NCBI RefSeq assembly: GCF_000058485.1
Contig: NC_008278.1
Location: 5,202,962 to 5,266,961 of the forward strand
DNA length: 64,000 bases
Direction of reading: 5' to 3'
From: Frankia alni ACN14a
Lineage (GTDB): Bacteria > Actinomycetota > Actinomycetes > Frankiales > Frankiaceae
In this document: positions 34,019-46,202 of the stretch, in pieces
Numbering within the stretch: the stretch's first letter is position 1
Layout of the letters: the number at the start of each line of letters is the position of its first letter
Translations under genes and position numbers: made by a program
The notes under the pieces: model-generated
What the model was told of the DNA's origin: nothing
The model's database searches: none
Seen by the model: the letters and a program-made list of their open reading frames with translations, nothing else

Positions 34019-35539
34019 TCACGATTTCACAACCTCGATCTTCGACAGGTCGTAGGTCGCGGAGACGTTGTCGGTCGGGTAACCGGTGACGCCGACCCGG
34101 GCGACCTGCCGCGCCTTGGCGAGCAGGAGCCAGTCGGCGATGGCGTCCTCGGAGTAGCGGCGGGCGAGGCCACGCAGGGCCGTGTCGCGCTCGGCGTCGG
34201 AGGCGGCGGTGGCACCGGCCTTCGCGAGGTCGCGGGCCTGCGGGGAGCGGTCGCCGAAGTAGTAGCCGGGCTTGACGTAGAAGGCGAGGTCACGCGCCTC
34301 GGCGTGGTCGACGATGCTCAGGTCGTAGTCGTGCTTGGTGTAGACGCCGGTGAGCCAGGCGGGGAACTCGACGCGGTGCAGGTCGACGGTGACGCCGATC
34401 TCGCGTAGCTGGGAGGTGACGTAGTCGCCGATGCTCGGCGGGTAGATGTTCGGGACGGTGAGGCCGAGGCGCAGCCCGCCGCCGTGCCCCGCCTGCGCGA
34501 GCAGCCGGCGCGCGCTCGCCGGGTCGTAGCGGTCGATGCTCGTGAGGTCGGAGTACCACGGGTCCAACGGCGGCACGGGCGAGCCGATCCGGGTCCCGGC
34601 GCCGAGCACCTTGATCAGCCCGTCCTTGTCGATGCCCTGGCGGATCGCGTGCCGGACCCGGGCGTCGGCCAGCGGCCCACGGTCCTGGTTGAACGCCAGG
34701 GTGAACTTGTCGGTGGTCGTGCCCTCCGCGATGGTGAACTTCGGGTTGCCCCGGTAGGCCTCGATCAGGTCGTTGTCGGAGATCACCCCGACGTCGACCT
34801 GACCGGTGCGCACCGCGTTGTTCTGCGCGTTCGCGTCGGTGAGGTAGCGGAAGACCACCCGGGCGACCTTGGCCTTCGGCCCCCGGTAGGCGTCGTTGCG
34901 CACGAGGGTGATGCTGTCGCCGCGCCGCCAGGAGTCGAACCGGAACGGCCCGGTGCCGTCGGGATGACCGTCGAGGCCGGTGGCGCCCTCGCGCACGACG
35001 ACGCCGGCCGGGCCGGTCAGGTTGAACAGCAGCCCGCTGTCACGTTCTTTCAGCGTCAGGACCACCGTGCGCGGGTCGGGGCTGGTGACCGCGGAGAGGG
35101 AGGCCAGGTCGCTGGCGTGCGGGTTCGTCGAGTTCGGCCCGATCACCTTGGTCAGCGACGACACCACGTCCGCGGCGCGCACCGGGGCGCCGTCCTGGAA
35201 GGCGGCGTTGCCCGCGAGGGTGAACGTGTACGTGAGGCCGTCCGGGGAGATCGTGTAGGACGTCGCGAGCGCCGGGCTCACCACCCCCTTCTGGTCCCGT
35301 TTCACCAGCCCCTCGTACACGTTGCCGAGCAGGATCTGGCCGACCGCGACCCCGCTGGTGCGGGTGATGTCGAGGCTCGTCGGTTCGAGGACGGCGCCGA
35401 TGGTCACGGTGGCGTCGGGATGGGCGCGACCGCCGGTCGACGCCGGGCCGCCGGTCGGGCCGTCCTCGCCGTCCGACCCGCAGGCCGCCAGCGCCAGGCC
35501 GGCGACGGCGACAGCGGCGGCAAAGGTTCTGATTCTCAT
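34019..35539 (-). CDS. Family 5 extracellular solute-binding lipoprotein
   Basis: 506 residues. A lipoprotein signal peptide (RTFAAAVAVAGLALAAC, lipid-modified Cys20) is followed by a family 5 peptide/nickel-type binding domain: YEGLVKRDQKGVVSPALATS, DGLTYTFTLAGNAAFQDGAP and the hinge NDAYRGPKAKVARVVFRYL. ATG 35539 has AAAGGGG upstream. It is the first structural gene of the eight-gene operon. The ligand is unknown; linkage to three monooxygenases and to metY suggests a sulfur-containing organic compound. Confidence 0.92.
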   Translation of the reverse strand: MRIRTFAAAVAVAGLALAACGSDGEDGPTGGPASTGGRAHPDATVTIGAVLEPTSLDITRTSGVAVGQILLGNVYEGLVKRDQKGVVSPALATSYTISPDGLTYTFTLAGNAAFQDGAPVRAADVVSSLTKVIGPNSTNPHASDLASLSAVTSPDPRTVVLTLKERDSGLLFNLTGPAGVVVREGATGLDGHPDGTGPFRFDSWRRGDSITLVRNDAYRGPKAKVARVVFRYLTDANAQNNAVRTGQVDVGVISDNDLIEAYRGNPKFTIAEGTTTDKFTLAFNQDRGPLADARVRHAIRQGIDKDGLIKVLGAGTRIGSPVPPLDPWYSDLTSIDRYDPASARRLLAQAGHGGGLRLGLTVPNIYPPSIGDYVTSQLREIGVTVDLHRVEFPAWLTGVYTKHDYDLSIVDHAEARDLAFYVKPGYYFGDRSPQARDLAKAGATAASDAERDTALRGLARRYSEDAIADWLLLAKARQVARVGVTGYPTDNVSATYDLSKIEVVKS

Positions 35540-38687
<3,148 letters not shown>

Positions 38688-38908
38688 GCCCGGCGGGCCC
38701 GCAGGGTTCCCCTTCCGTGCTGGCGACGACCCGCCGGTTCCTCGGGGTTGCCCGACAGAGGCGCTGCCGCCCGACCGGCGGGATTGAATCCGCTTTCGCC
38801 GGGCGATAACGGACTCGCGTCGGGCGGGCCGAACGCTCTCCTGGGCGCCGCCCGCCCGCCCCGGGGGGTGTGCCCGACGGGTCCGTACAGAGCTGGCGAG
38901 GAGATGGC

Positions 38909-39442
38909 GTGTTCGGCATCAGGAAGGTGATCGGGCGGGGTCGGGAGGTGGTCGAGCCGTCCGTGCGGCTGATCAAGCCGGGCCTCGGGGGCTTCAAGCA
39001 GTTCCTCATGCGCGGGAACATCGTCGACCTGGCCGTCGCGGTGATCATCGGTACCGCGTTCACCGCCGTCGTCAAGGCGATGGTGGACGACCTGCTCACG
39101 CCGCTGATCGCCGCGGTCGGCGGAAAGCCGGACTTCGCCGGGTTGTCCTTCAGCATCAACCACAGCGTGTTCCGCTACGGACTGTTCCTCAACACCGTGG
39201 TGACCTTCCTGCTCGTCGCCTCGGTCGTCTACTTCGTGGTCGTCCTGCCGCTGGCGAAGGCCAACGAACTGCGCAGGCGCGGCCATCCCGTACCCGACTC
39301 CGAGCCGGCGATCAGCGACGAGACGCGCCTGCTCACCGAGATCCGCGACCTGCTCGCCGGCGACGGCCGGCGTCTGCCCGAGCAGCCGAGCGAGGCGACG
39401 CAGGCGGGCGCGGTGATCGCCGCCGAGGAGACCCAGCACTGA
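38909..39442 (+). CDS. mscL: Large-conductance mechanosensitive channel
   Basis: 177 residues. The MscL core reads GGFKQFLMRGNIVDLAVAVI, then IGTAFTAVVKAMVDDLLTPL, with a second membrane helix at LNTVVTFLLVASVVYFVVVLP. It opens under membrane tension. GTG 38909 has GAGGAGA just upstream. About 27 extra residues precede the usual N-terminal amphipathic helix, so it is longer than the 130-150-residue norm. It converges with the methyltransferase gene 22 bp away. Confidence 0.93.
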   Translation: MFGIRKVIGRGREVVEPSVRLIKPGLGGFKQFLMRGNIVDLAVAVIIGTAFTAVVKAMVDDLLTPLIAAVGGKPDFAGLSFSINHSVFRYGLFLNTVVTFLLVASVVYFVVVLPLAKANELRRRGHPVPDSEPAISDETRLLTEIRDLLAGDGRRLPEQPSEATQAGAVIAAEETQH

Positions 39443-39464
39443 CCCCCACCCCAGCGGGCGGCGC

Positions 39465-40457
39465 CTACGACTTGCGGGCGATCAGGGCGTAGGCGCTGAT
39501 GTCGGCGTCGGCGATGAGGTCCGGGTCGCTGCCGGGCTCGGGGCGCCAGCGGTGCAGGACCTCGACGCCGGGCTCGACCAGCTCCCACCCGGCGGGCAGC
39601 AGGGCGGTGAGCTCGGCGCGGTCGCGGGTCTGGAACGGGATGCCGCGGCCGTTGTAGACCTCGGCGACCCGCGCCGCGGCCTGCGGCGCGAGCTCGGCCG
39701 TGCCATGGCTGACGACGAGGAAGCTGCCGGCGGGCAGCCGCTCGCACAGCCGGGCGACGATGTCCGCGGGCCGGTCGGCGTCGGGGAAGAAGTGCAGGAT
39801 CGCGATCAGCGACAGCGCGATCGGATGCGCCGGGTCGAGGGTGGCGGCGAACTCCGGCACGGCGATCATCTCGTCGGGGCGGCGCAGATCCGCGTCGACG
39901 TAGGCGGTCCGGCCCTGTGGCGTTCCGGTCAGCAACGCCCGCGCATGGACGAGCACGATCGGGTCGTTGTCGACATAGACGATGCGTGCGTCCGGGGCGA
40001 CCCGCTGCGCGATCTCGTGCAGGTTCGGCGAGGTCGGGATGCCCGTGCCCACGTCGACGAACTGCCGCACCCCGGCCTCGGCCGCCAGGTACCGCACGGC
40101 CCGGTGCAGGAAGGCCCGGTTCTGCCGGGCGTAGGTGCGCAGGTGGGGAAAGACCGCCAGCGCCTGCTCGGCCGCCTCCCGGTCCGCCGCGTAGTTGTCC
40201 TTGCCGCCGAGGTAGTAGTCGTACATGCGGGCCGAGTGAGGGATGTCCTCCCGCAGGTCGACCGATCGCGCACGTCCGCTCGTCCCCGCGTCTGCCTGCA
40301 CGTCCCGCCCCGCCCCTCTGCTCCCCGGCACGTGGCCGTGGCGGCCACGCCCCGGCGCGTCGTCCGCCCAGACCGGATCTTTCCATCCCTGCGGGCGGCG
40401 CGGTCCACCGGGCAGGACCGGCGCAGACGCGACGTCCGTGGGAGCGATGTCCCTCAT
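39465..40457 (-). CDS. SAM-dependent methyltransferase, DUF574/Methyltransf_19 family (second copy)
   Basis: About 330 residues; the conserved domain starts near residue 65 with DIPHSARMYDYYLGGKDNYA, then FVDVGTGIPTSPNLHEIAQ and IVYVDNDPIVLVHARALL. It is a close relative of the protein at 25149. The start is uncertain: ATG 40457 is my choice, but the open frame runs to 40691 through repetitive sequence. No ribosome-binding site is clear. Substrate unknown. Confidence 0.85.
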   Translation of the reverse strand: MRDIAPTDVASAPVLPGGPRRPQGWKDPVWADDAPGRGRHGHVPGSRGAGRDVQADAGTSGRARSVDLREDIPHSARMYDYYLGGKDNYAADREAAEQALAVFPHLRTYARQNRAFLHRAVRYLAAEAGVRQFVDVGTGIPTSPNLHEIAQRVAPDARIVYVDNDPIVLVHARALLTGTPQGRTAYVDADLRRPDEMIAVPEFAATLDPAHPIALSLIAILHFFPDADRPADIVARLCERLPAGSFLVVSHGTAELAPQAAARVAEVYNGRGIPFQTRDRAELTALLPAGWELVEPGVEVLHRWRPEPGSDPDLIADADISAYALIARKS

Positions 40458-41033
40458 CCGGGCGCGCCCTGGAGGGGAGGGTGATCCCTTCCAGGGCCTC
40501 CGCGGCCCGCCGGCCGGCCGGCGGTAGACGCCTCGGCCTGCCGGCGCTCCGCCACCTGCGAATGGGGCGCCACGTCCAGACCGGCCGCCACGTCCAGACC
40601 GGCCGCCGCGTCCGAGTCGGGCGTCAGGTCCGAGTCGGGCGTCCCCCTCGCCAGGGAGGCCCCATCCGCCCAGGGACATCATTCGCAACAACCCAGGGAC
40701 ATCATTCGCAACAATGAGTGTCAGTGCTGGTGTAGCCCACCCCGCCGAACCCCGGTAGGCGGCCGTCGTACCCGGAAGGGCCGCTGGAGCCGGAAGGGCC
40801 GCGGGACCCCAGTAGGCCTATGGACATAGTCGACTTTCGCGATTAGGTTCACCCTGGTCAGGCCTCTGCGCCGGGCCCCAGGGGGGTGCCTCGGGCGGAC
40901 CGCTCGGTTCCCGGTCGCGGCCGGTCGATCGCCGGCGGTCCTGCGGCGGCTTGGCCGCGTTCCCCAGCGCCCCACGCACGAGCCGGATCCGTGGCCCGGG
41001 TCGAGCGCGGGCCCGAGTCGAGGGAGTGGTGAG
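40458..41033. other. Intergenic repeat-rich region between methyltransferase and leader ORF
   Basis: No gene is supported. Contents are tandem CACGTCCAGACCGGCCGC and GTCCGAGTCGGGCGTC repeats (40568-40650), an exact 23-bp tandem duplication (40669-40714), a CTATG-GA-CATAG dyad at about 40810-40822, and AT-richer sequence nearby that may be a promoter. Confidence 0.5.
40669..40714. repeat. Exact 23-bp tandem duplication
   Basis: Two identical 23-bp copies, 40669-40691 and 40692-40714, each beginning CCCAGGGACATC and ending CGCAACAA, stand directly side by side upstream of the methyltransferase gene. Being identical, they look recently duplicated. Confidence 0.9.
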
Positions 41034-41171
41034 ATGCCGGCGGCATCCGATCGGCGTCCCGCGGACGCACGGTGGGGCCTGCCGCGCAGCCGGTCCACCC
41101 GGTGGCGGCTCACCCGGCGGCTCGTGATCGATCTGCGGCGTTCGTCCAGCAGCCGCTGTCCCGGTCCCTGA
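41034..41171 (+). CDS. Cysteine-containing leader peptide ahead of the MsnO8-type gene
   Basis: 45 codons from ATG 41034, with GGGAG upstream, to TGA 41169-41171. The C-terminal part RRLVIDLRRSSSSRCPGP aligns without gaps to the ssuD leader: R-L, then V-D or I-D, an Arg three positions on, a Ser-rich stretch and a Cys encoded by TGT. It ends 310 bp before the LLM gene. Attenuation by cysteine supply is inferred. Confidence 0.6.
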   Translation: MPAASDRRPADARWGLPRSRSTRWRLTRRLVIDLRRSSSSRCPGP

Positions 41172-41481
41172 CCGGCCCGGCGACGGTCCGGACCGCCGCG
41201 CCGCATCACCCGACCGTCCCCAGAGCCGGGCCGCCCACCGGTGGAAGCCTCCGCGACAAGACCGGCCGCACGGCCGCGCGGGGCCCGGCGCGTCGCGGCG
41301 GCCAGCGGCTGGACCGCAGGGCTGGCCGGGGCCGCGCCGATCTCCCGCCCGCAGTCCATGCCGCCGCGATCGGCACCCCGTGCCCGGACGACCGTCGGAG
41401 CGACGCCCACGCCCTCGGTCGCACCGCGGCGGCGGCCCGGCACCGGCACCAGCCCCACCCGCCTCGACCGAAAGGCCAGAC
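41172..41481. promoter_or_regulatory. Leader-to-gene region of the MsnO8-type gene
   Basis: 310 bp, extremely G+C rich, with many GCGCGG/CCGCGC complementary stretches able to fold as alternative hairpins. No protein-coding frame with family resemblance is seen. If the leader acts as an attenuator, the terminator/antiterminator would lie here. Confidence 0.35.
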
Positions 41482-42786
41482 ATGGCAGACATCCCGTTGG
41501 CCGTCCTCGATCTCGTTCCGGTCAGCGCCGGTGACAGCCCGAACGACGCGCTGCGCAACACCGTCGACCTGGCCCGGCAGGCCGAGGCGTTCGGGTACCG
41601 GCGGTACTGGTTCGCCGAGCATCACCTCAACCCCGGCCTGCTCGGCGTGTCCCCCGCGGTGGCGATCGCGCTGGTGGCCGGGGCGACGTCGACGATCCGG
41701 CTCGGCTCGGCGGGCGTGCAGAGCGGGCACCGCACGCCGCTGGCCGTCGTCGAGGAGTTCGGGCTGATCGACGCGCTGCACCCCGGCCGCCTGGACCTCG
41801 GCATCGGCCGCTCACCGGGCCGGCCGGCCCCGAAGAACGGCGCGACGCCCAACGGCGCGACCCCCAACGGCGCGGCCCCGGCCGGCGCGGACGGCGGACC
41901 CGGCGACGGCGGACCCGGCGACGGCGGACCTGATGGCGGCGGACCCGGGGACGGCGCGGCGACTCCCACCCCGGCGCCGGCCCTCGTCTCGGCCGCGGCG
42001 GCCGCCTATCAGGCCAGCCTCGGCGGGGTCGACCACAGCACCGACCAGCGGGCCGCCAACGGCCTGCTGATCCCCCGCCGGTTCGACTTCAGCAGGCTGC
42101 TCGGCTCGCCCCGGCTGGGGGTGACCCTGTCGCTGCTGCAGCAGCCGGGCGCCTACACCCCCGAGTACGCCGACCAGGTCGACGACATCCTCGCCCTGCT
42201 GCGCGACACCTACCACACCGCCGACGGCCAGACGGCCCGCGCCTGGCCGGGGACCGGCGCGGCGCTGGAGGTGTGGATCCTCGGGGCGTCCGGCGGGTCG
42301 AGCGCCTCCGTGGCGGGTTCGCGGGGGCTGCGCTTCGCCGCCTCCTACCATCACAGCCCCAGCACGGTGCTCGACGCGGTCGAGGCGTACCGGGCGGCGT
42401 TCGAGCCGTCGGCGGATCTCGCCGCGCCCTACGTCTCGGTCTCCGCCGACGTCGTCGTCGGTGAGGACGACGCCAGCGCGGCCCGACTGGCCGCCGGCTA
42501 CGGGCTGTGGGTCCGCAGCATCCGCAGCGGTGCGGGGGCGATCCCGTTCCCGACTCCCGAGCAGGCCGCCGCGCACACCTGGAGCGACGCCGATCGGGAC
42601 CTGGTCGCCGACCGGGTCGCCACCCAGCTGGTCGGCTCCCCGTCGACCGTCGCCGACCGGCTCGAACAGCTCGCGGCGGCGACCGGCGCGGACGAGCTGG
42701 CCGTCACCACGATCACCCACCAGCACGCCGACCGGGTGCGCTCCTACGAGCTGCTGGCCGCGGAGTGGACCCGCCGGCACGGCTGA
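41482..42786 (+). CDS. MsnO8-family LLM oxidoreductase
   Basis: 434 residues: IPLAVLDLVPVSAGDSPNDA, YRRYWFAEHHLNPGLLG, STIRLGSAGVQSGHRTPLAV and FGLIDALHPGRLDLGIGRSPG are typical of MsnO8-like luciferase-family oxidoreductases. ATG 41482 has AAAGG six bases upstream. A low-complexity insert (about residues 115-157) made of NGATP and GGPGD repeats interrupts the barrel. It uses reduced flavin; the substrate is unknown, but the leader ORF ties it to sulfur or cysteine status. Confidence 0.9.
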   Translation: MADIPLAVLDLVPVSAGDSPNDALRNTVDLARQAEAFGYRRYWFAEHHLNPGLLGVSPAVAIALVAGATSTIRLGSAGVQSGHRTPLAVVEEFGLIDALHPGRLDLGIGRSPGRPAPKNGATPNGATPNGAAPAGADGGPGDGGPGDGGPDGGGPGDGAATPTPAPALVSAAAAAYQASLGGVDHSTDQRAANGLLIPRRFDFSRLLGSPRLGVTLSLLQQPGAYTPEYADQVDDILALLRDTYHTADGQTARAWPGTGAALEVWILGASGGSSASVAGSRGLRFAASYHHSPSTVLDAVEAYRAAFEPSADLAAPYVSVSADVVVGEDDASAARLAAGYGLWVRSIRSGAGAIPFPTPEQAAAHTWSDADRDLVADRVATQLVGSPSTVADRLEQLAAATGADELAVTTITHQHADRVRSYELLAAEWTRRHG

Positions 42787-42913
42787 GGCCTCCCCCGGGG
42801 CGAACGGGACCGAACCGGGTGACGCGGTGACGGGTCCGGCGCCCCGGCCGACGATGCGGAAGGTGACGGCGACGACCGTTGTTGAAGCGGACCGTCGACG
42901 CGGACCGTTGGAC

Positions 42914-42934
42914 CGGACCGCGGGCAGCGGTCCG
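42914..42934. promoter_or_regulatory. Inverted repeat CGGACCGC-n5-GCGGTCCG
   Basis: Perfect 8-bp arms around GGGCA, 34 bp before the quinone oxidoreductase start, set in further CGGACCGTTG repeats. It could be an operator or a hairpin in the 5' untranslated region. Confidence 0.45.
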
Positions 42935-42968
42935 TTGACGTGGACCAGTGACGAAGGGAAGGACTACG

Positions 42969-43916
42969 GTGCCGAAGGCATACGTCTATACCGCGAACGG
43001 CGGCCCCGAGGTGGAGACGTTCACCGATCTGCCGGCGCCCGAGCCCGGCCCCGGTCAGCTGGCGATCGCGGTGCGCGCGGTGGGCGTCAACCCCGCGGAC
43101 TGGAAGCTGCGCGACGGGCTGTCGATCCCCGGACTGCCCGACCCGGTGTTCCCCGTCGTGCTGGGGCTGGAGGCGGCCGGCGTGGTCACCGGCCTGGGCC
43201 CCCAGGTAACCGGGTTCGCGGTGGGCGACGAGGTCCTCGGGATCACCGTCGGCGGCGCCTACGCCGAGCACGCCCTGCTCGCGGCGGCGCTGGCCACGCA
43301 CAAGCCGGCCGCGGTGAGCTTCCGCGACGCGGCCGCCCTGCCGGTCGCGGCGGCAACCGCGTACGACGGCGTGCACCAGTTCGCGCTGCCGCCCGGCGCG
43401 ACCCTGCTGATCACCGGCGTCGGCGGCGGGGTGGGCGTGGCCGCCGCGCAGATCGCCCGGCACGCCGGGCTCACCGTCGTCGGCACGGCCAGTGCCGGGA
43501 AGAAGGACCTCGTCGAGTCCCTCGGGGTCGCCTGGGTCGAGCCGGGACCCGGCGTCGTCGACCGGGTCCGCGCGGTCGCGCCGCAGGGCGTCGACGCGAT
43601 CTACGATCTCGTCGGCGGTGCGGCGCTCGAGGAGATCGCCGGGGTGCTCCCCCCGGCGGCCGGGGACGCCGCCGCCGACGCCCCGCCGCGGCTGGTCACG
43701 GCCGCGGACACGGCGACGGTCACCCGCCTCGGCGGGGTGGCCGTGCAACGGGCCCGCAACGCGGACGTGCTCGACGCCGTCGCCGGCCTCGTCGCGGCCG
43801 GCGTGCTGGACCCCCACGTCAGCGACGTCTACCCGCTGGACCGGGCGGACGCGGCCCTGCGGGCGGTGGAGACCGGTCACGCCCGCGGCAAGATCGTGAT
43901 CGAGGTCGCCGGGTGA
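42969..43916 (+). CDS. NADP-dependent quinone oxidoreductase-like MDR protein
   Basis: 315 residues: KAYVYTANGGPEVETF, VGVNPADWKLRDG, VLGLEAAGVV and the nucleotide-binding LLITGVGGGVGVAAAQIARHAG. No zinc-binding cysteines are present, as in zeta-crystallin-type reductases. GTG 42969 has AAGGGAAGGA at 42953-42962, better than the in-frame GTG at 42948. It overlaps the GNAT gene by four bases, so these genes form an operon. Confidence 0.88.
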   Translation: MPKAYVYTANGGPEVETFTDLPAPEPGPGQLAIAVRAVGVNPADWKLRDGLSIPGLPDPVFPVVLGLEAAGVVTGLGPQVTGFAVGDEVLGITVGGAYAEHALLAAALATHKPAAVSFRDAAALPVAAATAYDGVHQFALPPGATLLITGVGGGVGVAAAQIARHAGLTVVGTASAGKKDLVESLGVAWVEPGPGVVDRVRAVAPQGVDAIYDLVGGAALEEIAGVLPPAAGDAAADAPPRLVTAADTATVTRLGGVAVQRARNADVLDAVAGLVAAGVLDPHVSDVYPLDRADAALRAVETGHARGKIVIEVAG

Positions 43917-44683
43917 CGAACCGGCACGTCCTGGACAATCCTGCCCGCTCGGCCCTGCTCGGCCCGCAGGCGCACCTCGCCGAGCGGCGCGGGGAGGTGC
44001 TGCGCTACCCGGCGGATGTGTGCCCGTTCATCGCCCTGCCCGACGAGCCGGACGAGAACACCTGGCGGGACCTGGCGACGCTGCTCGGTCCGGGCGCCCT
44101 GGTGCCGTTCACCGGCGTCGACGCGGACCTTCCGCCCGGCTGGGAGGAGGTCGGCTTCGGTCCGGGGGTCCAGATGATCGACGCCGGCGTCGACGCGGTC
44201 GGCGACGACGACGCGGTGCGCCTCGGCCCGGCGGACGTCCCGGAAATGCTCGACCTGGTGGCCCGCACGCGCCCCGGCCCGTTCCTGCCCCGCACCATCG
44301 CGCTGGGCACCTACCTCGGCATCCGCCGCGGCGGGGCGCTGGTCGCCATGGCCGGGGAACGGCTGCACCCACCGGGCTGGACCGAGATCAGCGCCGTCTG
44401 CACCGATCCGGATCAGCAGGGGACGGGGCTGGCGTCCCGGCTCGTGCGGGCGGTCGCCGCCGGGATCCGCGCCCGCGGCGAGATCCCCTTCCTGCACGCC
44501 GCCGCGACGAACACGAACGCGATCCGCCTCTACGAGGCCCTCGGTTTCCGGCTGCGGCGCACGGTGACCTTCCGCGCCGCCCGGGTCCCTGGCGCCGCGG
44601 GCGTGCCCGTGCCCGCCCAGGCCGACGCCAACGCCGACGAGCCGTTCGCCGCGCGCCCGGGCGCCGGGGAGCCGGCGGTGTGA
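43913..44683 (+). CDS. GNAT-family N-acetyltransferase
   Basis: 256 residues. The acetyl-CoA-binding section reads WTEISAVCTDPDQQGTGLAS (QxxGxG/A loop), followed by IPFLHAAATNTNAIRLYEAL and GFRLRRTV. The N-terminal 110 residues are a less conserved domain. GTG 43913 overlaps the oxidoreductase stop and its own stop overlaps the M20 gene, so the three are coupled. The substrate amine is unknown; an acetylated amino acid later deacetylated by the M20 partner is a possibility. Confidence 0.85.
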   Translation: MTNRHVLDNPARSALLGPQAHLAERRGEVLRYPADVCPFIALPDEPDENTWRDLATLLGPGALVPFTGVDADLPPGWEEVGFGPGVQMIDAGVDAVGDDDAVRLGPADVPEMLDLVARTRPGPFLPRTIALGTYLGIRRGGALVAMAGERLHPPGWTEISAVCTDPDQQGTGLASRLVRAVAAGIRARGEIPFLHAAATNTNAIRLYEALGFRLRRTVTFRAARVPGAAGVPVPAQADANADEPFAARPGAGEPAV

Positions 44684-46026
44684 GCGCTGCCGACCTGTCG
44701 GCGGGGCGGCGGGTCGCCGCCCGCGAGGCGGTGGCGATGGCCAGCGACCTCATCGCGTTCGACACCAGCAACCACGGCGACCCGCACGTCCGGGGCACGG
44801 AGCGGCCCGCGGCCGAGTACGTGGCCGGCCGGCTCGCCGACGTCGGCTACGACGTCACCTACCTGGAGTCCGGCGCACCCGGGCGCGGCAACGTCGTCGC
44901 CCGGCTGCCCGGCGCCGACCCGTCGCGGGGCGCCCTGCTTCTGCACGGTCACCTCGACGTCGTCCCGGCGGACGCGGCCGACTGGTCGGTGCACCCGTTC
45001 TCCGGCGAGGTGCGCGACGGCTACGTGTGGGGACGCGGCGCCGTCGACATGAAGGGCGCGGTGGCGATCATGCTGGCGGTGGCTCGCCGGCTGCGCCGCG
45101 AGGGAGCCATCCCGCCGCGGGACCTGATCTTCGCGTTCGTCGCCGACGAGGAGGCCGGCGGCTGGCACGGCGCCCGCTGGCTGGTGGACAACCGCCCCGA
45201 CCTGTTCGAGGGCGCCACCGAGGCGATCGGCGAGGTCGGCGGCTTCTCCGTCACCCTGGGCTCCGCCACCGGCGGCGAGGACGTGCGCGCCTACCTGGTC
45301 CAGACGGCGGAGAAGGGCAGCATGTGGCTGCGGCTGGCGGCTCGCGGCCGCGGCGGGCACGGTTCGATGCTGCACGACGACAACGCGATCGCGACCCTGG
45401 CGGCGGCCGTCGCCCGCCTCGACGTCCACCGCTTCCCGCTGGTGCTCACCGAGCCGATCCGGGCGCTGCTCACCGGGATCGCGGACATCACCGGAATCCC
45501 GTTCGACGAGGCCGATCCGCAGTCGGCCGTCGACCGCCTCGGCCCGCTGGCGCGCCTGATCGGGGCGGCGCTGCGGGACACCGCGAACGTGACCCTGTTC
45601 GACGCCGGCTACCGCTCCAACGTCGTTCCCGTCACGGCCCACGCCACCGTGGACGGCCGGTTCCTGCCCGGGCGGGAGGAGGCGTTCGGCCGCGAACTGG
45701 TCGAGGTGCTCGGCCCGGGGGTGCGGGCCGCGTGGGACACCCTGCCGCCCGTCCGGACGGACGTCGACGGCGCCCTGATGGCGGCGATCGCCGCGGCGAT
45801 CGAGGCGGAGGACCCGGGCGCGCGGGTCCTGCCGTACCTGCTGGCCGCGGGGACGGACGCGAAGTCGTTCCAGCGGCTGGGGATCCGCCACCTCGGGTTC
45901 ACGCCGCTGCGCCTGCCGCCGGAGCTGGATTTCAGCGCCCTGTTCCACGGGGTCGACGAACGGGTTCCCGTCGCGGCCCTGGAGTTCGGCACCCGCGTGC
46001 TGGATCGGCTGCTGCGAACCTGCTGA
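44680..46026 (+). CDS. M20-family zinc metallohydrolase (ArgE/DapE/ACY1 type)
   Basis: 448 residues: LLLHGHLDVVPADAADW (first metal site), VWGRGAVDMKGAVAIML, AFVADEEAGGWHGARWLV (catalytic Glu) and a lid domain near ARGRGGHGSMLHDDNA. Members hydrolyse N-acyl amino acids or dipeptides. GTG 44680 overlaps the GNAT stop. Confidence 0.9.
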   Translation: MSAADLSAGRRVAAREAVAMASDLIAFDTSNHGDPHVRGTERPAAEYVAGRLADVGYDVTYLESGAPGRGNVVARLPGADPSRGALLLHGHLDVVPADAADWSVHPFSGEVRDGYVWGRGAVDMKGAVAIMLAVARRLRREGAIPPRDLIFAFVADEEAGGWHGARWLVDNRPDLFEGATEAIGEVGGFSVTLGSATGGEDVRAYLVQTAEKGSMWLRLAARGRGGHGSMLHDDNAIATLAAAVARLDVHRFPLVLTEPIRALLTGIADITGIPFDEADPQSAVDRLGPLARLIGAALRDTANVTLFDAGYRSNVVPVTAHATVDGRFLPGREEAFGRELVEVLGPGVRAAWDTLPPVRTDVDGALMAAIAAAIEAEDPGARVLPYLLAAGTDAKSFQRLGIRHLGFTPLRLPPELDFSALFHGVDERVPVAALEFGTRVLDRLLRTC

Positions 46027-46202
46027 CGCACCGCGTGCGGCACCGACCGGACGGGCACACCCGTGCCGGAGGGCCCGGCAGGCGGACGACGATCGGCCCT
46101 GAACTCCCGATGCGCACCGACCTACCGTCGAACCGGGCATCGCCGAAGCGGTCCGGGCGCCCCGTCGGTCCGGACGCCCACCAGCGGACGAGGGGAAGAC
46201 AC

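Noticed and set aside
40568-40714. CRISPR-like direct repeats
   Set aside because: Copies are adjacent, of changing length, with no unique spacers and no cas genes nearby.
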